Of a stretch of DNA of 64,000 bases, positions 17,076 to 26,703 are shown one piece after another. A program made the position numbers and the translations under genes. The stretch lies in NCBI GenBank assembly GCA_963780715.1, contig CAWADK010000002.1:146048-210047 (forward strand), given 5' to 3'. Below the pieces are notes generated by a model. The model was not told where the DNA came from and did not search any database. It saw nothing but the letters and a program-made list of their open reading frames with translations. The DNA is from JALORV01 sp963780715. GTDB lineage: Bacteria; Pseudomonadota; Gammaproteobacteria; Burkholderiales; Burkholderiaceae_F. Position 1 is the first letter of the stretch; every line of letters starts with the position of its first letter.

Positions 17076-18584
17076 ATGGACCTGATCAACAACCTCGCAC
17101 TCGGTTTCTCGACGGCACTGTCTTTCGCCAACCTGGCCTATGCGTTCGCCGGCGTGCTGATCGGCACCCTGATCGGAGTGCTGCCCGGCATCGGCCCGAT
17201 CGCAACGCTGGCGATGCTGCTGCCGACTACGTACGCGCTCGAACCGACCTCGGCCCTGATCATGCTAGCGGGCATCTACTACGGCGCGCAGTACGGCGGT
17301 TCGACCACGGCGATCCTGGTCAACCTGCCGGGCGAATCCTCGTCGGTCGTCACCTGCATCGACGGCTACCAGATGGCGCGCCGCGGCCGTGCCGGTTCCG
17401 CACTCGCGATCGCCGCGCTCGGATCGTTCTTTGCCGGCACGGTCGGCACGCTCGTCCTCGCGGCGCTCGCCCTTCCGATGGTCGAACTGGCATTCAAGTT
17501 CGGCCCGGCCGAGTACTTCTCCCTGATGGTGCTGGGACTGATCGGCGCCGTGGTGCTCGCCTCCGGCTCACTGATCAAGGCCATTGCGATGATCGTGCTC
17601 GGCCTGCTGCTCGGGCTGGTGGGCACCGACGTCAATTCCGGCGTGGCGCGCTTCAACTTCGACGTGCCGGAACTTGCCGACGGCATCGGCTTCGTGACCG
17701 TCGCCATGGGAGTGTTCGGCTTCGCGGAGATCATTGCCAACCTCGAGCACAAGGGCACGCGCCAGGTCTTCACCGACAAGGTCGGCAGGCTCCTGCCGAG
17801 CCGGGAAGAGTTCAAGTACGCCGTGCCCGCCGTGCTGCGCGGCACGGCGCTCGGTTCCGTACTCGGCGTTCTGCCCGGCGGCGGTGCGCTGCTCGCGGCG
17901 TTCGCCGCCTACACCGTCGAAAAGAAGGTCACACGCAATCCGGATCCTCCGTTCGGCCAGGGCAACATCCGCGGCGTCGCGGCGCCGGAGTCGGCGAACA
18001 ACGCCGGCGCACAGACCTCGTTCATTCCGATGCTGACGCTCGGCATCCCGCCGAACGCCGTCATGGCCCTGATGGTCGGCGCGATGACGATCCACAACAT
18101 CCAGCCCGGCCCGCAGGTGATGACCAGCAATCCATCGCTCTTCTGGGGGCTGATCGCGTCGATGTGGATCGGCAACCTGATGCTGGTGATCCTCAACCTG
18201 CCGCTGATCGGCATCTGGGTGCAGCTGCTGAAGGTGCCTTATCGGTTCCTGTATCCGGCGATCCTGGTGTTCTGCTGCATCGGTGTCTATTCGATCAACA
18301 ACAACACCTTCGACGTCTCCATGACGGCGGCCTTCGGTGTGCTCGGCTACCTCTTCTTCAAGCTGCGCTGCGAGCCGGCGCCGCTGATCCTTGGATTCAT
18401 CCTCGGTCCGATGATGGAAGAGAACCTGCGCCGCGCCATGCTGCTGTCGCGCGGCGACCCGACGGTGTTCTTCACCCGGCCGCTGTCACTGACGCTGCTG
18501 CTGATGGCGGCCGCATTGGTCGTCATCGTCCTGCTGCCCCAGATCAACAAGACCCGCGAGCAGGCCTTTCACGAGGTGGATTGA
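17076..18584 (+). CDS. tctA: Tripartite tricarboxylate transporter permease (TctA)
   Basis: The large permease of the TctCBA system: 502 residues and about a dozen membrane segments. It carries the two inverted signature loops GTLIGVLPGIGPIATLAM near residue 28 and SVLGVLPGGGALLAAF near 260, and ESANNAGAQTSFIPMLTLG near 309. Complete and in frame. Together with the frameshifted receptor gene upstream it defines a complete carboxylate uptake system. Next downstream is gamma-glutamyltransferase, which may supply or use a related substrate. Confidence 0.95.
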   Translation: MDLINNLALGFSTALSFANLAYAFAGVLIGTLIGVLPGIGPIATLAMLLPTTYALEPTSALIMLAGIYYGAQYGGSTTAILVNLPGESSSVVTCIDGYQMARRGRAGSALAIAALGSFFAGTVGTLVLAALALPMVELAFKFGPAEYFSLMVLGLIGAVVLASGSLIKAIAMIVLGLLLGLVGTDVNSGVARFNFDVPELADGIGFVTVAMGVFGFAEIIANLEHKGTRQVFTDKVGRLLPSREEFKYAVPAVLRGTALGSVLGVLPGGGALLAAFAAYTVEKKVTRNPDPPFGQGNIRGVAAPESANNAGAQTSFIPMLTLGIPPNAVMALMVGAMTIHNIQPGPQVMTSNPSLFWGLIASMWIGNLMLVILNLPLIGIWVQLLKVPYRFLYPAILVFCCIGVYSINNNTFDVSMTAAFGVLGYLFFKLRCEPAPLILGFILGPMMEENLRRAMLLSRGDPTVFFTRPLSLTLLLMAAALVVIVLLPQINKTREQAFHEVD

Positions 18585-18684
18585 GGCGGATCAGCCGGCA
18601 GGCGGCGAACCACGGCGACGATTGCCGTCGCGGGTTCCGCTGAGCAGGAAGCTTTCCTCCCGGACCCTCCACGGCGTAACCGAT

Positions 18685-20325
18685 ATGCACTTCAACTGGG
18701 CCAACCCCTACCCCACCGTACGCACGCCCGTCTTCGCGCGCAACATCGTGGCAACCAGCCAGCCGCTCGCGGCCCAGGCCGGACTGCGCGTGATGCAGGG
18801 CGGTGGCAACGCGGTCGATGCGGCAATCGCCGCCGCGGCGGTCATCACGATGACCGAGCCCTGCAGCAACGGACTGGGTGCTGACAACTTCGCCATCGTG
18901 TGGGATCCCGCCACGCGCCAGCTGCTCGGACTGAACGCGAGCGGCACCGCCCCGGCGGCGTGGACGCTCGATTACTTCCGCCGCAAGTACGGTGAGGATC
19001 TCGCGAAGAATCGGCCCGTGCGTGGCTGGGATACCGTCACCGTGCCGGGCGCCGTCGCGGGCTGGGGACTCCTGCATGGCCGCCTGGGCCGCCTGCCGTT
19101 TGCCGATGTACTGGCGCCGGCCATCGAGTACGCCGAACGCGGATTTGCGGTTTCGGCCATCGTGCAGGAGAAGTGGCAGCGCGCCGTGCCGCTGCTGAAG
19201 GACGGTCCCGGCTTCGCGGCTCACTTCATGCCCCGGGGTCGTGCGCCGGAGATCGGCGAACACTTCACGCTGGCTGGCGCCGCACGGACGTTCCGGTTGC
19301 TCGCCCAGCATGGCGCCGCGGCGTTTTACCAGGGCGAGATCGCCGACTGCGATCGCGCGGCACGCGCAGGCCACCGGTGGGGCGTTGACCGCCTCCGACT
19401 GCGAAGCCTACTGGGCGTTCGTGCAGCAGCACGGCTGGGTCGGCACGATCAGCACCTCACTTCCATGGCCACGAACTGCACGAGATCCCCCCGAACGGGC
19501 AGGGCATCGCCGCGCTTTCGTGCCTGGGGCTCCTGCGCCACACCGCGCTCGCCGAGTGCGCCCTCGACAGCGCCGACTGGCAGCACACGGTGATCGAGGC
19601 GATGAAGCTGGCCTTTGCCGACACCTACGCCTATGTCGCCGATCCGCGCAGCATGACGGTCACGCCTGCGATGCTGCTCGACGATGGCTATCTCGCGCAG
19701 CGGGCGCGCCTCATCGACCCGCTTCGTGCCCAGGACGTCAAGGCCGGCACGCCGCCTCGCGGAGGCACGATCTACCTGACCGCGGCGGACTCCAGCGGGC
19801 TGATGGTCTCGCTGATCCAGTCGAACTACATGGGATTCGGCTCGGGAGTCGTCGTGCCCGGTTATGGCATCTCACTGCAGAACCGCGGCCACGGCTTCTC
19901 GCTCGATGCCGCCAGTGCGAACGTCGTCGCACCGGGCAAGCGCCCCTTCCATACGATCATCCCCGCGTTCCTGACGAAGAACGGCGAGCCGCAGATGAGC
20001 TTCGGCGTCATGGGCGGCAACATGCAGCCGCAGGGTCACGTGCAGACATTGCTGCGCATGCTGCTCGCAAACCAGCAGCCGCAGGCGGCCTGCGATGCGC
20101 CGCGCTGGAAGGTGATGACCGGGCTCGACCTCGAAGTGGAAGGCTCGATGCCGGAGCCGGTCGTCGCCGAGCTGAGGCGACGCGGCCATCGCGTGATGAG
20201 CGCCAATGACAGCTACATGGACTTCGGCTCCGGCCAGTTCATCTGGCGACTCGGGCGATCCGGCGATCGAAGGCTACGTCGCCGCGAGCGATTCGCGGCG
20301 CGATGGCCTCGCAGCGGGCTACTGA
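18685..20325 (+). pseudogene. ggt: Gamma-glutamyltransferase family protein, three frameshifts
   Basis: Ggt enzymes are Ntn hydrolases that split into two subunits. The N-terminal part has GLRVMQGGGNAVDAAIAA, GLGADNFAIVWDP and VPGAVAGWGLLHGRLG. Extra bases near 19348, 19456 and 20253 break the frame. Reading through them restores IARHAQATGGALTASDCEAY, then AMKLAFADTYAYVADP, the self-cleavage region GGTIYLTAADSSG with its Thr nucleophile, and the end EGYVAASDSRRDG. Correcting three bases gives 545 residues, normal. No clear signal peptide is visible, unlike E. coli Ggt. With three disruptions, true decay is more conceivable here than in the neighbours. Confidence 0.87.
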
Positions 20326-20471
20326 GCCCCCGCCTTAGCGGACGCGAGCCGCGCTTCGAGCGGACACGGCGTCATTGGCGCGGGCGGCGTCCGACGCCCC
20401 GATTTTGAGAGAATGCCGACTTCATCGACCGGAATGCCACGAGCTGACCGGCGGGAGACCCAGGAAACCTC

Positions 20472-21602
20472 ATGACCTACGCCGCCATCACTGGTTGGGG
20501 CAAGTGCATGCCGCCAGCCGTGCTCTCCAACGACGACCTCGCCACCTTCCTCGATACGACCGACGACTGGATCGTCTCGCGCACGGGCATGAAGGAGCGC
20601 CGCATCTCGCACGTGGGGGCGATCGACATGGCCACCGTCGCGAGCCAGCGCGCGCTGGCCTGCGCCGGGCTGGCAGCCGAAGACCTCGACCTTATCGTCT
20701 ACGGCAGCTGCAGCAACGACGAGCAGGTGCCCAACAGTGCATCCGGCGTGCAGGTGAAGCTCGGGGCGCACAACGCGGGCTCGATGGACGTCAACACCGC
20801 ATGCACGAGCTTCCTGTACGGATTGTCGAGCGCGAACGCGATGATCCGCACCGGCGCTATACGCAATGCGCTGGTCATCGGCGTCGAACTGATCTCGCCG
20901 TACATGGACTGGTCCAACCGCAACGTCGCCGTGCTGTTCGGCGATGGCTGCGCCGCGGTCGTGCTGCAGGCGAGCGACAGGCAGGAAGGACTGCTCGGCG
21001 AGCAGCTTGGCTGCTACGCCGATGCGCGCCAGATCCTGCGTGTGCGCGGCATGGGCTGCACCTACGCGAACCGTGGCGTGCAGTTTGGCGACACGCTGTG
21101 GGACTTCGACGGCCAGGAAATCTTCAAGAAGGCCGTCAAGGGCATGGCGCTCGCCTCGCAGAAGGTCATGGCCAAGTGCGGCGTCACTCCGGACCAGATC
21201 GACCTCGTGATCCCGCACCAGGCCAATCTGCGCATCATCGAGTCGGTGGCCAAGCACACGGGGCTGCCGATGGAGAAGGTATTCCTGACCGTGCAGCGCT
21301 ACGGCAACATGTCGGCCGCCACGGTGCCGGTGGCGCTGGTCGACGCAATCGAGGAAGGGCGCGTCAAGCCCGGCTCGCTGATGCTGATGCCGGGCTTCGG
21401 CGGTGGGCTGACACTGTGCTCGCACCTGGTCAAATGGGGCGACCGCGTCACGCCGCTCGGCACGACGACCGCCGACCTTCCCCCCTGCACGCGTACCGCG
21501 CTCGAGATGGTCAACGACATCCGTGTGCGCAAGCATGCGCACGACACGTCCGAACCCGGCTTAATGGCGCCTCGCTTCGCTGAATCGGACGCGCCAGCGT
21601 AA
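20472..21602 (+). CDS. 3-oxoacyl-ACP synthase III (FabH-like)
   Basis: A 376-residue condensing enzyme of the KASIII type, longer than housekeeping FabH (about 317). The catalytic triad is visible: Cys in NTACTSFLYG (near residue 112), His in VIPHQANLRI (near 250) and Asn in QRYGNMSAATVP (near 280). The N-terminus TDDWIVSRTGMKERRI is typical FabH. The C-terminal extension of about 40 residues is not assignable. KASIII relatives outside the fab operon often serve acyl-CoA based secondary pathways. No acyl carrier protein is nearby. Confidence 0.88.
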   Translation: MTYAAITGWGKCMPPAVLSNDDLATFLDTTDDWIVSRTGMKERRISHVGAIDMATVASQRALACAGLAAEDLDLIVYGSCSNDEQVPNSASGVQVKLGAHNAGSMDVNTACTSFLYGLSSANAMIRTGAIRNALVIGVELISPYMDWSNRNVAVLFGDGCAAVVLQASDRQEGLLGEQLGCYADARQILRVRGMGCTYANRGVQFGDTLWDFDGQEIFKKAVKGMALASQKVMAKCGVTPDQIDLVIPHQANLRIIESVAKHTGLPMEKVFLTVQRYGNMSAATVPVALVDAIEEGRVKPGSLMLMPGFGGGLTLCSHLVKWGDRVTPLGTTTADLPPCTRTALEMVNDIRVRKHAHDTSEPGLMAPRFAESDAPA

Positions 21603-21808
21603 GCCCGCACTGCGCCATTGACTCTCAGGTGCAAGCACGCGAAACAGTTGCAAGTCCACTCAGCGATTGAGCATTGCCCACTGGTGAAGCAGTGCGTGAC
21701 GGTGAGACGGTGAGAGCTTTGCGCCCCCCTGGCGCATCGTACCCACCGCTAGTGCCTCAATAGAGTAGAGGGGCCGCGCATTCAACGCTCCACCGTTCAG
21801 TTGGAACT

Positions 21809-22426
21809 ATGAAACCGGTTGACGTCATCATCACATCGGTCATTGCCTATGTGATCGCAAACACACTCGTCAATCTTGCGGGGCAGGCGGAGTTTCCGTC
21901 GCTGCAGTACGTGTTTCCTTTCGCCGTGAGCGTTTTCGTGGCATGCGCGAGCTTGTTCGTCAGTGCAGATCGCGCAAGTCAGTCAACCCGCCGCGCTGTT
22001 GTTACTGCTCTAGGTGCTGTAGCGGCCGTTCTCGGAGCCGATCTGCTTGCTTCGACGATTTCCGGAAAGCTCCTTGCTCTTGTCCTGTTCGGCCTCATCC
22101 CGTTCCAGGCTTGGCGCTTTGCGCGAGCGTGGCTTCCTGCACACACTTGGCTTCTCACTTTCGCCGCGTTCGGACTGGTGATCACACTCGTCAGCCGGGG
22201 GCTGTTCTCGCTCCTGTTCGTTTCCTTTCTCTTTCCGCTGGGACTGCTAGGCGTCGTGACGTCCTTCCACGAGCTGGTTGGAACCGGCCTTACAGGGTGG
22301 CTGGGCCTTTGGCCCACCAATGGGAGTGATGAAGACTTTCTCTTTCGTGTAGCGCCAGTGAGTGGCGTGTTTTGGGGACTGATCTACGGACTCATTGGCT
22401 TTTGCGTCGATCGGGTGCGAAGGTAA
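21809..22426 (+). CDS. Unrecognised multi-pass membrane protein
   Basis: A 205-residue, strongly hydrophobic protein with about five or six predicted membrane segments, starting MKPVDVIITSVIAYVIANT. I do not recognise a family. The gene sits in a patch (about 21.6-22.7 kb) visibly less GC-rich than its surroundings, with more A/T at third positions, which hints at transfer. It is flanked by 206 bases before and 340 after without recognisable genes, so it stands alone. TTGGAACTATGAAA gives only a weak ribosome binding site. Confidence 0.6.
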   Translation: MKPVDVIITSVIAYVIANTLVNLAGQAEFPSLQYVFPFAVSVFVACASLFVSADRASQSTRRAVVTALGAVAAVLGADLLASTISGKLLALVLFGLIPFQAWRFARAWLPAHTWLLTFAAFGLVITLVSRGLFSLLFVSFLFPLGLLGVVTSFHELVGTGLTGWLGLWPTNGSDEDFLFRVAPVSGVFWGLIYGLIGFCVDRVRR

Positions 22427-22766
22427 ACGGCACTTCTTTGTACTCTGGACCGGAAAGATGCCGCACGATCAGAAACAGCGCAGGGCGCTTTTCAAATGCT
22501 GCGAGTGATGCAACGGTTCGCTTGTCAGCTAGACGGCAGGCGCTCCTCGGAGGCCAGAACCATGCGTTTGCAGGTGCGCCCGGGACGCGCCCGGACGCGT
22601 CGCTCATTCTGAAAGCTGCCCCAACGTAGACAAGCGGCAGTAGTTGTAGCAACACTGCGAGGCTTGGCGCCCTTGACCACGGCGGGTCGTGGAAGCCCAG
22701 GGCGGACGGACTCTCGACGTCGTCAGTAGAATTGGCCGCTCCTCTCCTTCCCCGGATGCCGCACCG
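22427..22766 (+). other. Intergenic stretch, no recognised gene
   Basis: About 340 bases between the orphan membrane protein and the dehydrogenase gene. A 71-codon open frame runs on the minus strand from ATG 22607 to about 22392 (MSDASGRVPGAPANAW...), but it overlaps the 3' end of the neighbouring gene and matches nothing I know. No tRNA, repeat or clear promoter was seen. Confidence 0.4.
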
Positions 22767-23669
22767 ATGACGACCAAGATCTACGACTCCGTTCCCAAGC
22801 ATCGCGTCGCCTTCCTCGGACTCGGCGTGATGGGCTATCCGATGGCCGGGCACCTCGCGCGTGCCGGCCATCACGTCGCCGTGTACAACCGCACCGCCAA
22901 GAAGGCCGACCAGTGGGTCGAGGAGTTCGGCGGGCGCGCGGCGCGGACACCGCGCGAAGCCGCAGCAGACGCGCAGATCGTCTTCTCGTGCGTCGGCAAC
23001 GACGACGACCTGCGCAGCGTCATGCTCGGCACCGACGGCGCCTTCGCGGGCCTGGACAAGGATGCCATCGTGTTCGACGACACGACCGCCTCGGCGCGCG
23101 TGGCACGTGAACTGTATGCCGAAGCCCGCGGCCGCGGCCTGCACTTCATCGACGCCCCGGTCTCCGGCGGCCAGGCCGGAGCGGTCAATGGCGCGCTGAC
23201 GGTCATGTGCGGCGGCGACGCGGCACCCTTCGAGCGTGCCCAGCCGGTGGCGATGGCGTTTGCCAAGGCGGTGACCCGCATCGGCGAGACCGGCTCCGGA
23301 CAACTCGCGAAAATGGTCAACCAGCTGTGCATCGCCGGCCTGGTGCAGGGCCTTTCCGAAGGCATCAACTTCGGGCTCGCCGCCGGGCTCGACATGAAGC
23401 TCGTGCTGCAGGTGCTGGGCAAGGGCGCGGCGCAGAGCTGGCAGATGGACAACCGGGGTCCGACGATGATCGACGACAAGTTCGACTTCGGCTTCGCCGT
23501 GGACTGGATGCGCAAGGACCTCGGGCTGTGCCTGGACGAAGCACGCGCCAACGGCGCGCCGCTTCCGGTCGCCGCGTTGGTGGACCAGTTCTATTCCGAC
23601 GTGCAGGCCATGGGGGGCCAGCGCTGGGACACCTCGAGCCTGATCCGGCGGCTGCGACCGCGTGCCTGA
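22767..23669 (+). CDS. NAD(P)-dependent beta-hydroxyacid dehydrogenase (3-hydroxyisobutyrate dehydrogenase family)
   Basis: A 300-residue cytosolic oxidoreductase. The Rossmann signature FLGLGVMGYPMAGHLA starts at about residue 15. The substrate motif DAPVSGGQAGAVNGALTVM lies near 130, and the catalytic Lys in GSGQLAKMVNQLC near 180. Family members oxidise 3-hydroxyisobutyrate, tartronate semialdehyde or related acids; the substrate cannot be chosen from sequence alone. ATG 22767 is used because it begins just before the Rossmann motif. It is followed by the ECF sigma factor after about 50 bases. Confidence 0.92.
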   Translation: MTTKIYDSVPKHRVAFLGLGVMGYPMAGHLARAGHHVAVYNRTAKKADQWVEEFGGRAARTPREAAADAQIVFSCVGNDDDLRSVMLGTDGAFAGLDKDAIVFDDTTASARVARELYAEARGRGLHFIDAPVSGGQAGAVNGALTVMCGGDAAPFERAQPVAMAFAKAVTRIGETGSGQLAKMVNQLCIAGLVQGLSEGINFGLAAGLDMKLVLQVLGKGAAQSWQMDNRGPTMIDDKFDFGFAVDWMRKDLGLCLDEARANGAPLPVAALVDQFYSDVQAMGGQRWDTSSLIRRLRPRA

Positions 23670-23720
23670 GGAGACACCACCGCGTAGTCACGCCGCAAGC
23701 GCGGGCACTTTGCGGCGAAC

Positions 23721-24332
23721 ATGCGGTCGAACGCGTTCGATCCTTTACGGCGCACGCCCATGCAAGAGACGGCGTTGAACCAGGCCCTGGGCCAGTTGCG
23801 GCCGACGCTGCTGAAGATTGCGCGGCTGCAGCTGCGCAACGACACCTGGGCGGAGGACGTCGTATCGGAGACGCTGATCGCCGCCCTCGAAGGCGCGCAG
23901 GACTTCGCCGGCACATCCCAGCTCAAGACCTGGGTCGTCGGCATACTGAAGCACAAGATCATCGATCAGTTCCGGCGGACGAGCCGCGAGGTCTCGGTCG
24001 AAGCCGCGGTGGAAGCCGCCGAAGCCGAGTCCTACGAAGAACTTTTCCACGCCAACGGACATTTTGCGAACCCTGTTCCGGCCTGGGGAAACCCCGAGTC
24101 GGCGCTCGGCGAGACCCAGTTCCTGCAGATCCTGCAGGCCTGCGTCGACAAGCTGCCCGCCAGCCTGGGCCGGATTTTCATGATGCGCGAATGGCTCGAG
24201 CAGGACACCGACGAAATCTGTAAGGAACTCGGGATCACGCCGACCAACTGCTTTGTGATGCTGTATCGGGCGCGGATGCGCCTGCGCGAGTGTCTGCAAC
24301 TGAACTGGTTCGAGGAAACACGAGGCGCCTGA
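23721..24332 (+). CDS. ECF-type RNA polymerase sigma factor
   Basis: About 203 residues, or 190 if the second ATG at 23760 (MQETALNQALGQLRP) is used, which looks the better start. Sigma region 2 covers AEDVVSETLIAALEG and LKTWVVGILKHKIIDQFRR. Region 4 covers LPASLGRIFMMREWLEQDTDEICKEL with a helix-turn-helix to MLYRARMRLREC. The next gene, one base after its stop, is a zinc anti-sigma factor. The pair heads the ArsS gene run and probably controls it, though no autoregulated promoter could be identified by eye. Confidence 0.93.
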   Translation: MRSNAFDPLRRTPMQETALNQALGQLRPTLLKIARLQLRNDTWAEDVVSETLIAALEGAQDFAGTSQLKTWVVGILKHKIIDQFRRTSREVSVEAAVEAAEAESYEELFHANGHFANPVPAWGNPESALGETQFLQILQACVDKLPASLGRIFMMREWLEQDTDEICKELGITPTNCFVMLYRARMRLRECLQLNWFEETRGA

Positions 24333-24333
24333 G

Positions 24334-24518
24334 GTGAGCGGACTGCCCCTTCGACTCACGTGCAAGGAAGCCCACCGGCTGGTGTCGGAGGAGCTCGATC
24401 GCACGTTGCCGCTCGGCGAGCGGCTGCGCGTGCGGATGCACCTGCTGGCGTGCGGCAGCTGCACGCACTTCAAGCAGCAGATGCAGCTGCTGCGCGCCGC
24501 GATGCGGCGGCTGGGCGA

Positions 24519-24522
<4 letters not shown>
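24334..24522 (+). CDS. Zinc-finger anti-sigma factor (zf-HC2)
   Basis: A 62-residue soluble protein consisting of little more than a zf-HC2 domain: CKEAHRLVSEELDRTLPLGE, then MHLLACGSCTHF with the His-x3-Cys-x2-Cys zinc ligands. It lacks a membrane segment. Such small proteins hold the partner ECF sigma factor and release it on oxidation or metal stress. It starts with GTG one base after the sigma stop and overlaps the arsS ATG by four bases, so all three are coupled. Arsenic, thiol or oxidative stress sensing is an inference from the neighbours. Confidence 0.88.
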
Positions 24523-25592
<1,070 letters not shown>

Positions 25593-25602
25593 CGGCGCAC
25601 GC

Positions 25603-26577
25603 ATGCGTGCCAACGCTCCGGGGCGAACCTGCCCGCCCTCCTACGGCTACTCACCGCGCGCACTGGCCCGGCCGGCCGATATCAGCGCCGATGTGCTGTA
25701 TGTCATCGGCGGCCTCTATGGCAACGCCCTGGCACTGGCAGCGATCGAGCGCATGGCGGCGCAGGAGGCCGTCACCGCGGCGCTCGTCTTCAACGGGGAC
25801 TTTCACTGGTTCGACGCCGAACCGGCGGCGTTTGCCGAGATCCAGCAGCGCGTGCTCGCCCACCATGCGCTGCGCGGCAACGTCGAGACCGAGATCGCAT
25901 CGGACGACGCGGCGGCGGGCTGCGGCTGCGCCTATCCCGAATCGGTCCCGGACGAGGATGTCGCGCGCAGCAATGCGATCCTCGATCGCCTGCGCGGCGT
26001 CGCGGCGCAGGTTGAGGGCAGCCGCGCGGCGCTCGGCGCGTTGCCGATGCACGCGGTCGCACAGGTGGGCGGCGCGCGCATCGGCATCGTCCACGGCGAT
26101 GCGTGGTCACTGGCCGGCTGGCGCTTCGCGCACGACCGGCTGCACGCGGGCACACACGACGATGCGCTGGAAGCGGCGTTCGCCCTGGCGGCGGTCGACG
26201 GCTTTGCCTCGAGCCACACCTGCGCGCCGGCCCTGAAGACCACGGCACGCGGCTTCGTCATCAACAACGGCGCCGCCGGCATGGCGAACTTCCGGGGAAC
26301 GACGCACGGCGTGATCACGCGCATCGCGACGCGCGCGCTGCCCGCCGCGCTCGAGCCGCAGCGCCTGTATGGGCTGAATGATTGGATCCAGGGACGGCCG
26401 TGCATCGTCGACGCGCTGAAGGTTGAATTCGATCTCGCCGCGTGGCTGCGTCGTTTCGACGCCTGCTGGCCCGACGGAACCGCCGCGGCGGTGTCCTACC
26501 GCCCGCGCATTGCCGGTGGCAGTGACTTCGAGATCGACCACGCGCTCGGCCGCGCTGTCACTTCCTGCACCGGCTGA
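25603..26577 (+). CDS. Metallophosphoesterase-like protein of the ArsS cluster
   Basis: About 324 residues. The calcineurin-like layout is recognisable: VLYVIGGLYGNALAL in place of the usual GD-x-HG-N, then VFNGDFHWFDAE, HHALRGNVETEI in place of GNHE, GIVHGD and FASSHTC near 210. Motif I lacks the usual Asp and His, so metal binding differs from standard enzymes. It starts at ATG 25603, ten bases after arsS, and probably belongs to the same transcript. A role in removing a phosphate from a pathway intermediate is a guess. Confidence 0.78.
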   Translation: MRANAPGRTCPPSYGYSPRALARPADISADVLYVIGGLYGNALALAAIERMAAQEAVTAALVFNGDFHWFDAEPAAFAEIQQRVLAHHALRGNVETEIASDDAAAGCGCAYPESVPDEDVARSNAILDRLRGVAAQVEGSRAALGALPMHAVAQVGGARIGIVHGDAWSLAGWRFAHDRLHAGTHDDALEAAFALAAVDGFASSHTCAPALKTTARGFVINNGAAGMANFRGTTHGVITRIATRALPAALEPQRLYGLNDWIQGRPCIVDALKVEFDLAAWLRRFDACWPDGTAAAVSYRPRIAGGSDFEIDHALGRAVTSCTG

Positions 26578-26703
26578 CCGGCGCCGACGCGCTTCGGCCG
26601 GACCATGGAGTGTCGGGCCATCCCGCGGTAAGGTGCGCTGAGCCCGCCGACGGATTCGGTTGCCGTCCCGCCCAACAACGCCTCGCCACGTCGAAAGCCT
26701 CGC

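Noticed and set aside
22392..23303. Minus-strand open frame opposite the dehydrogenase gene
   Set aside because: Most of it is antisense to a well-conserved Rossmann enzyme. Only the part beyond 22607 is intergenic, and it matches nothing known.
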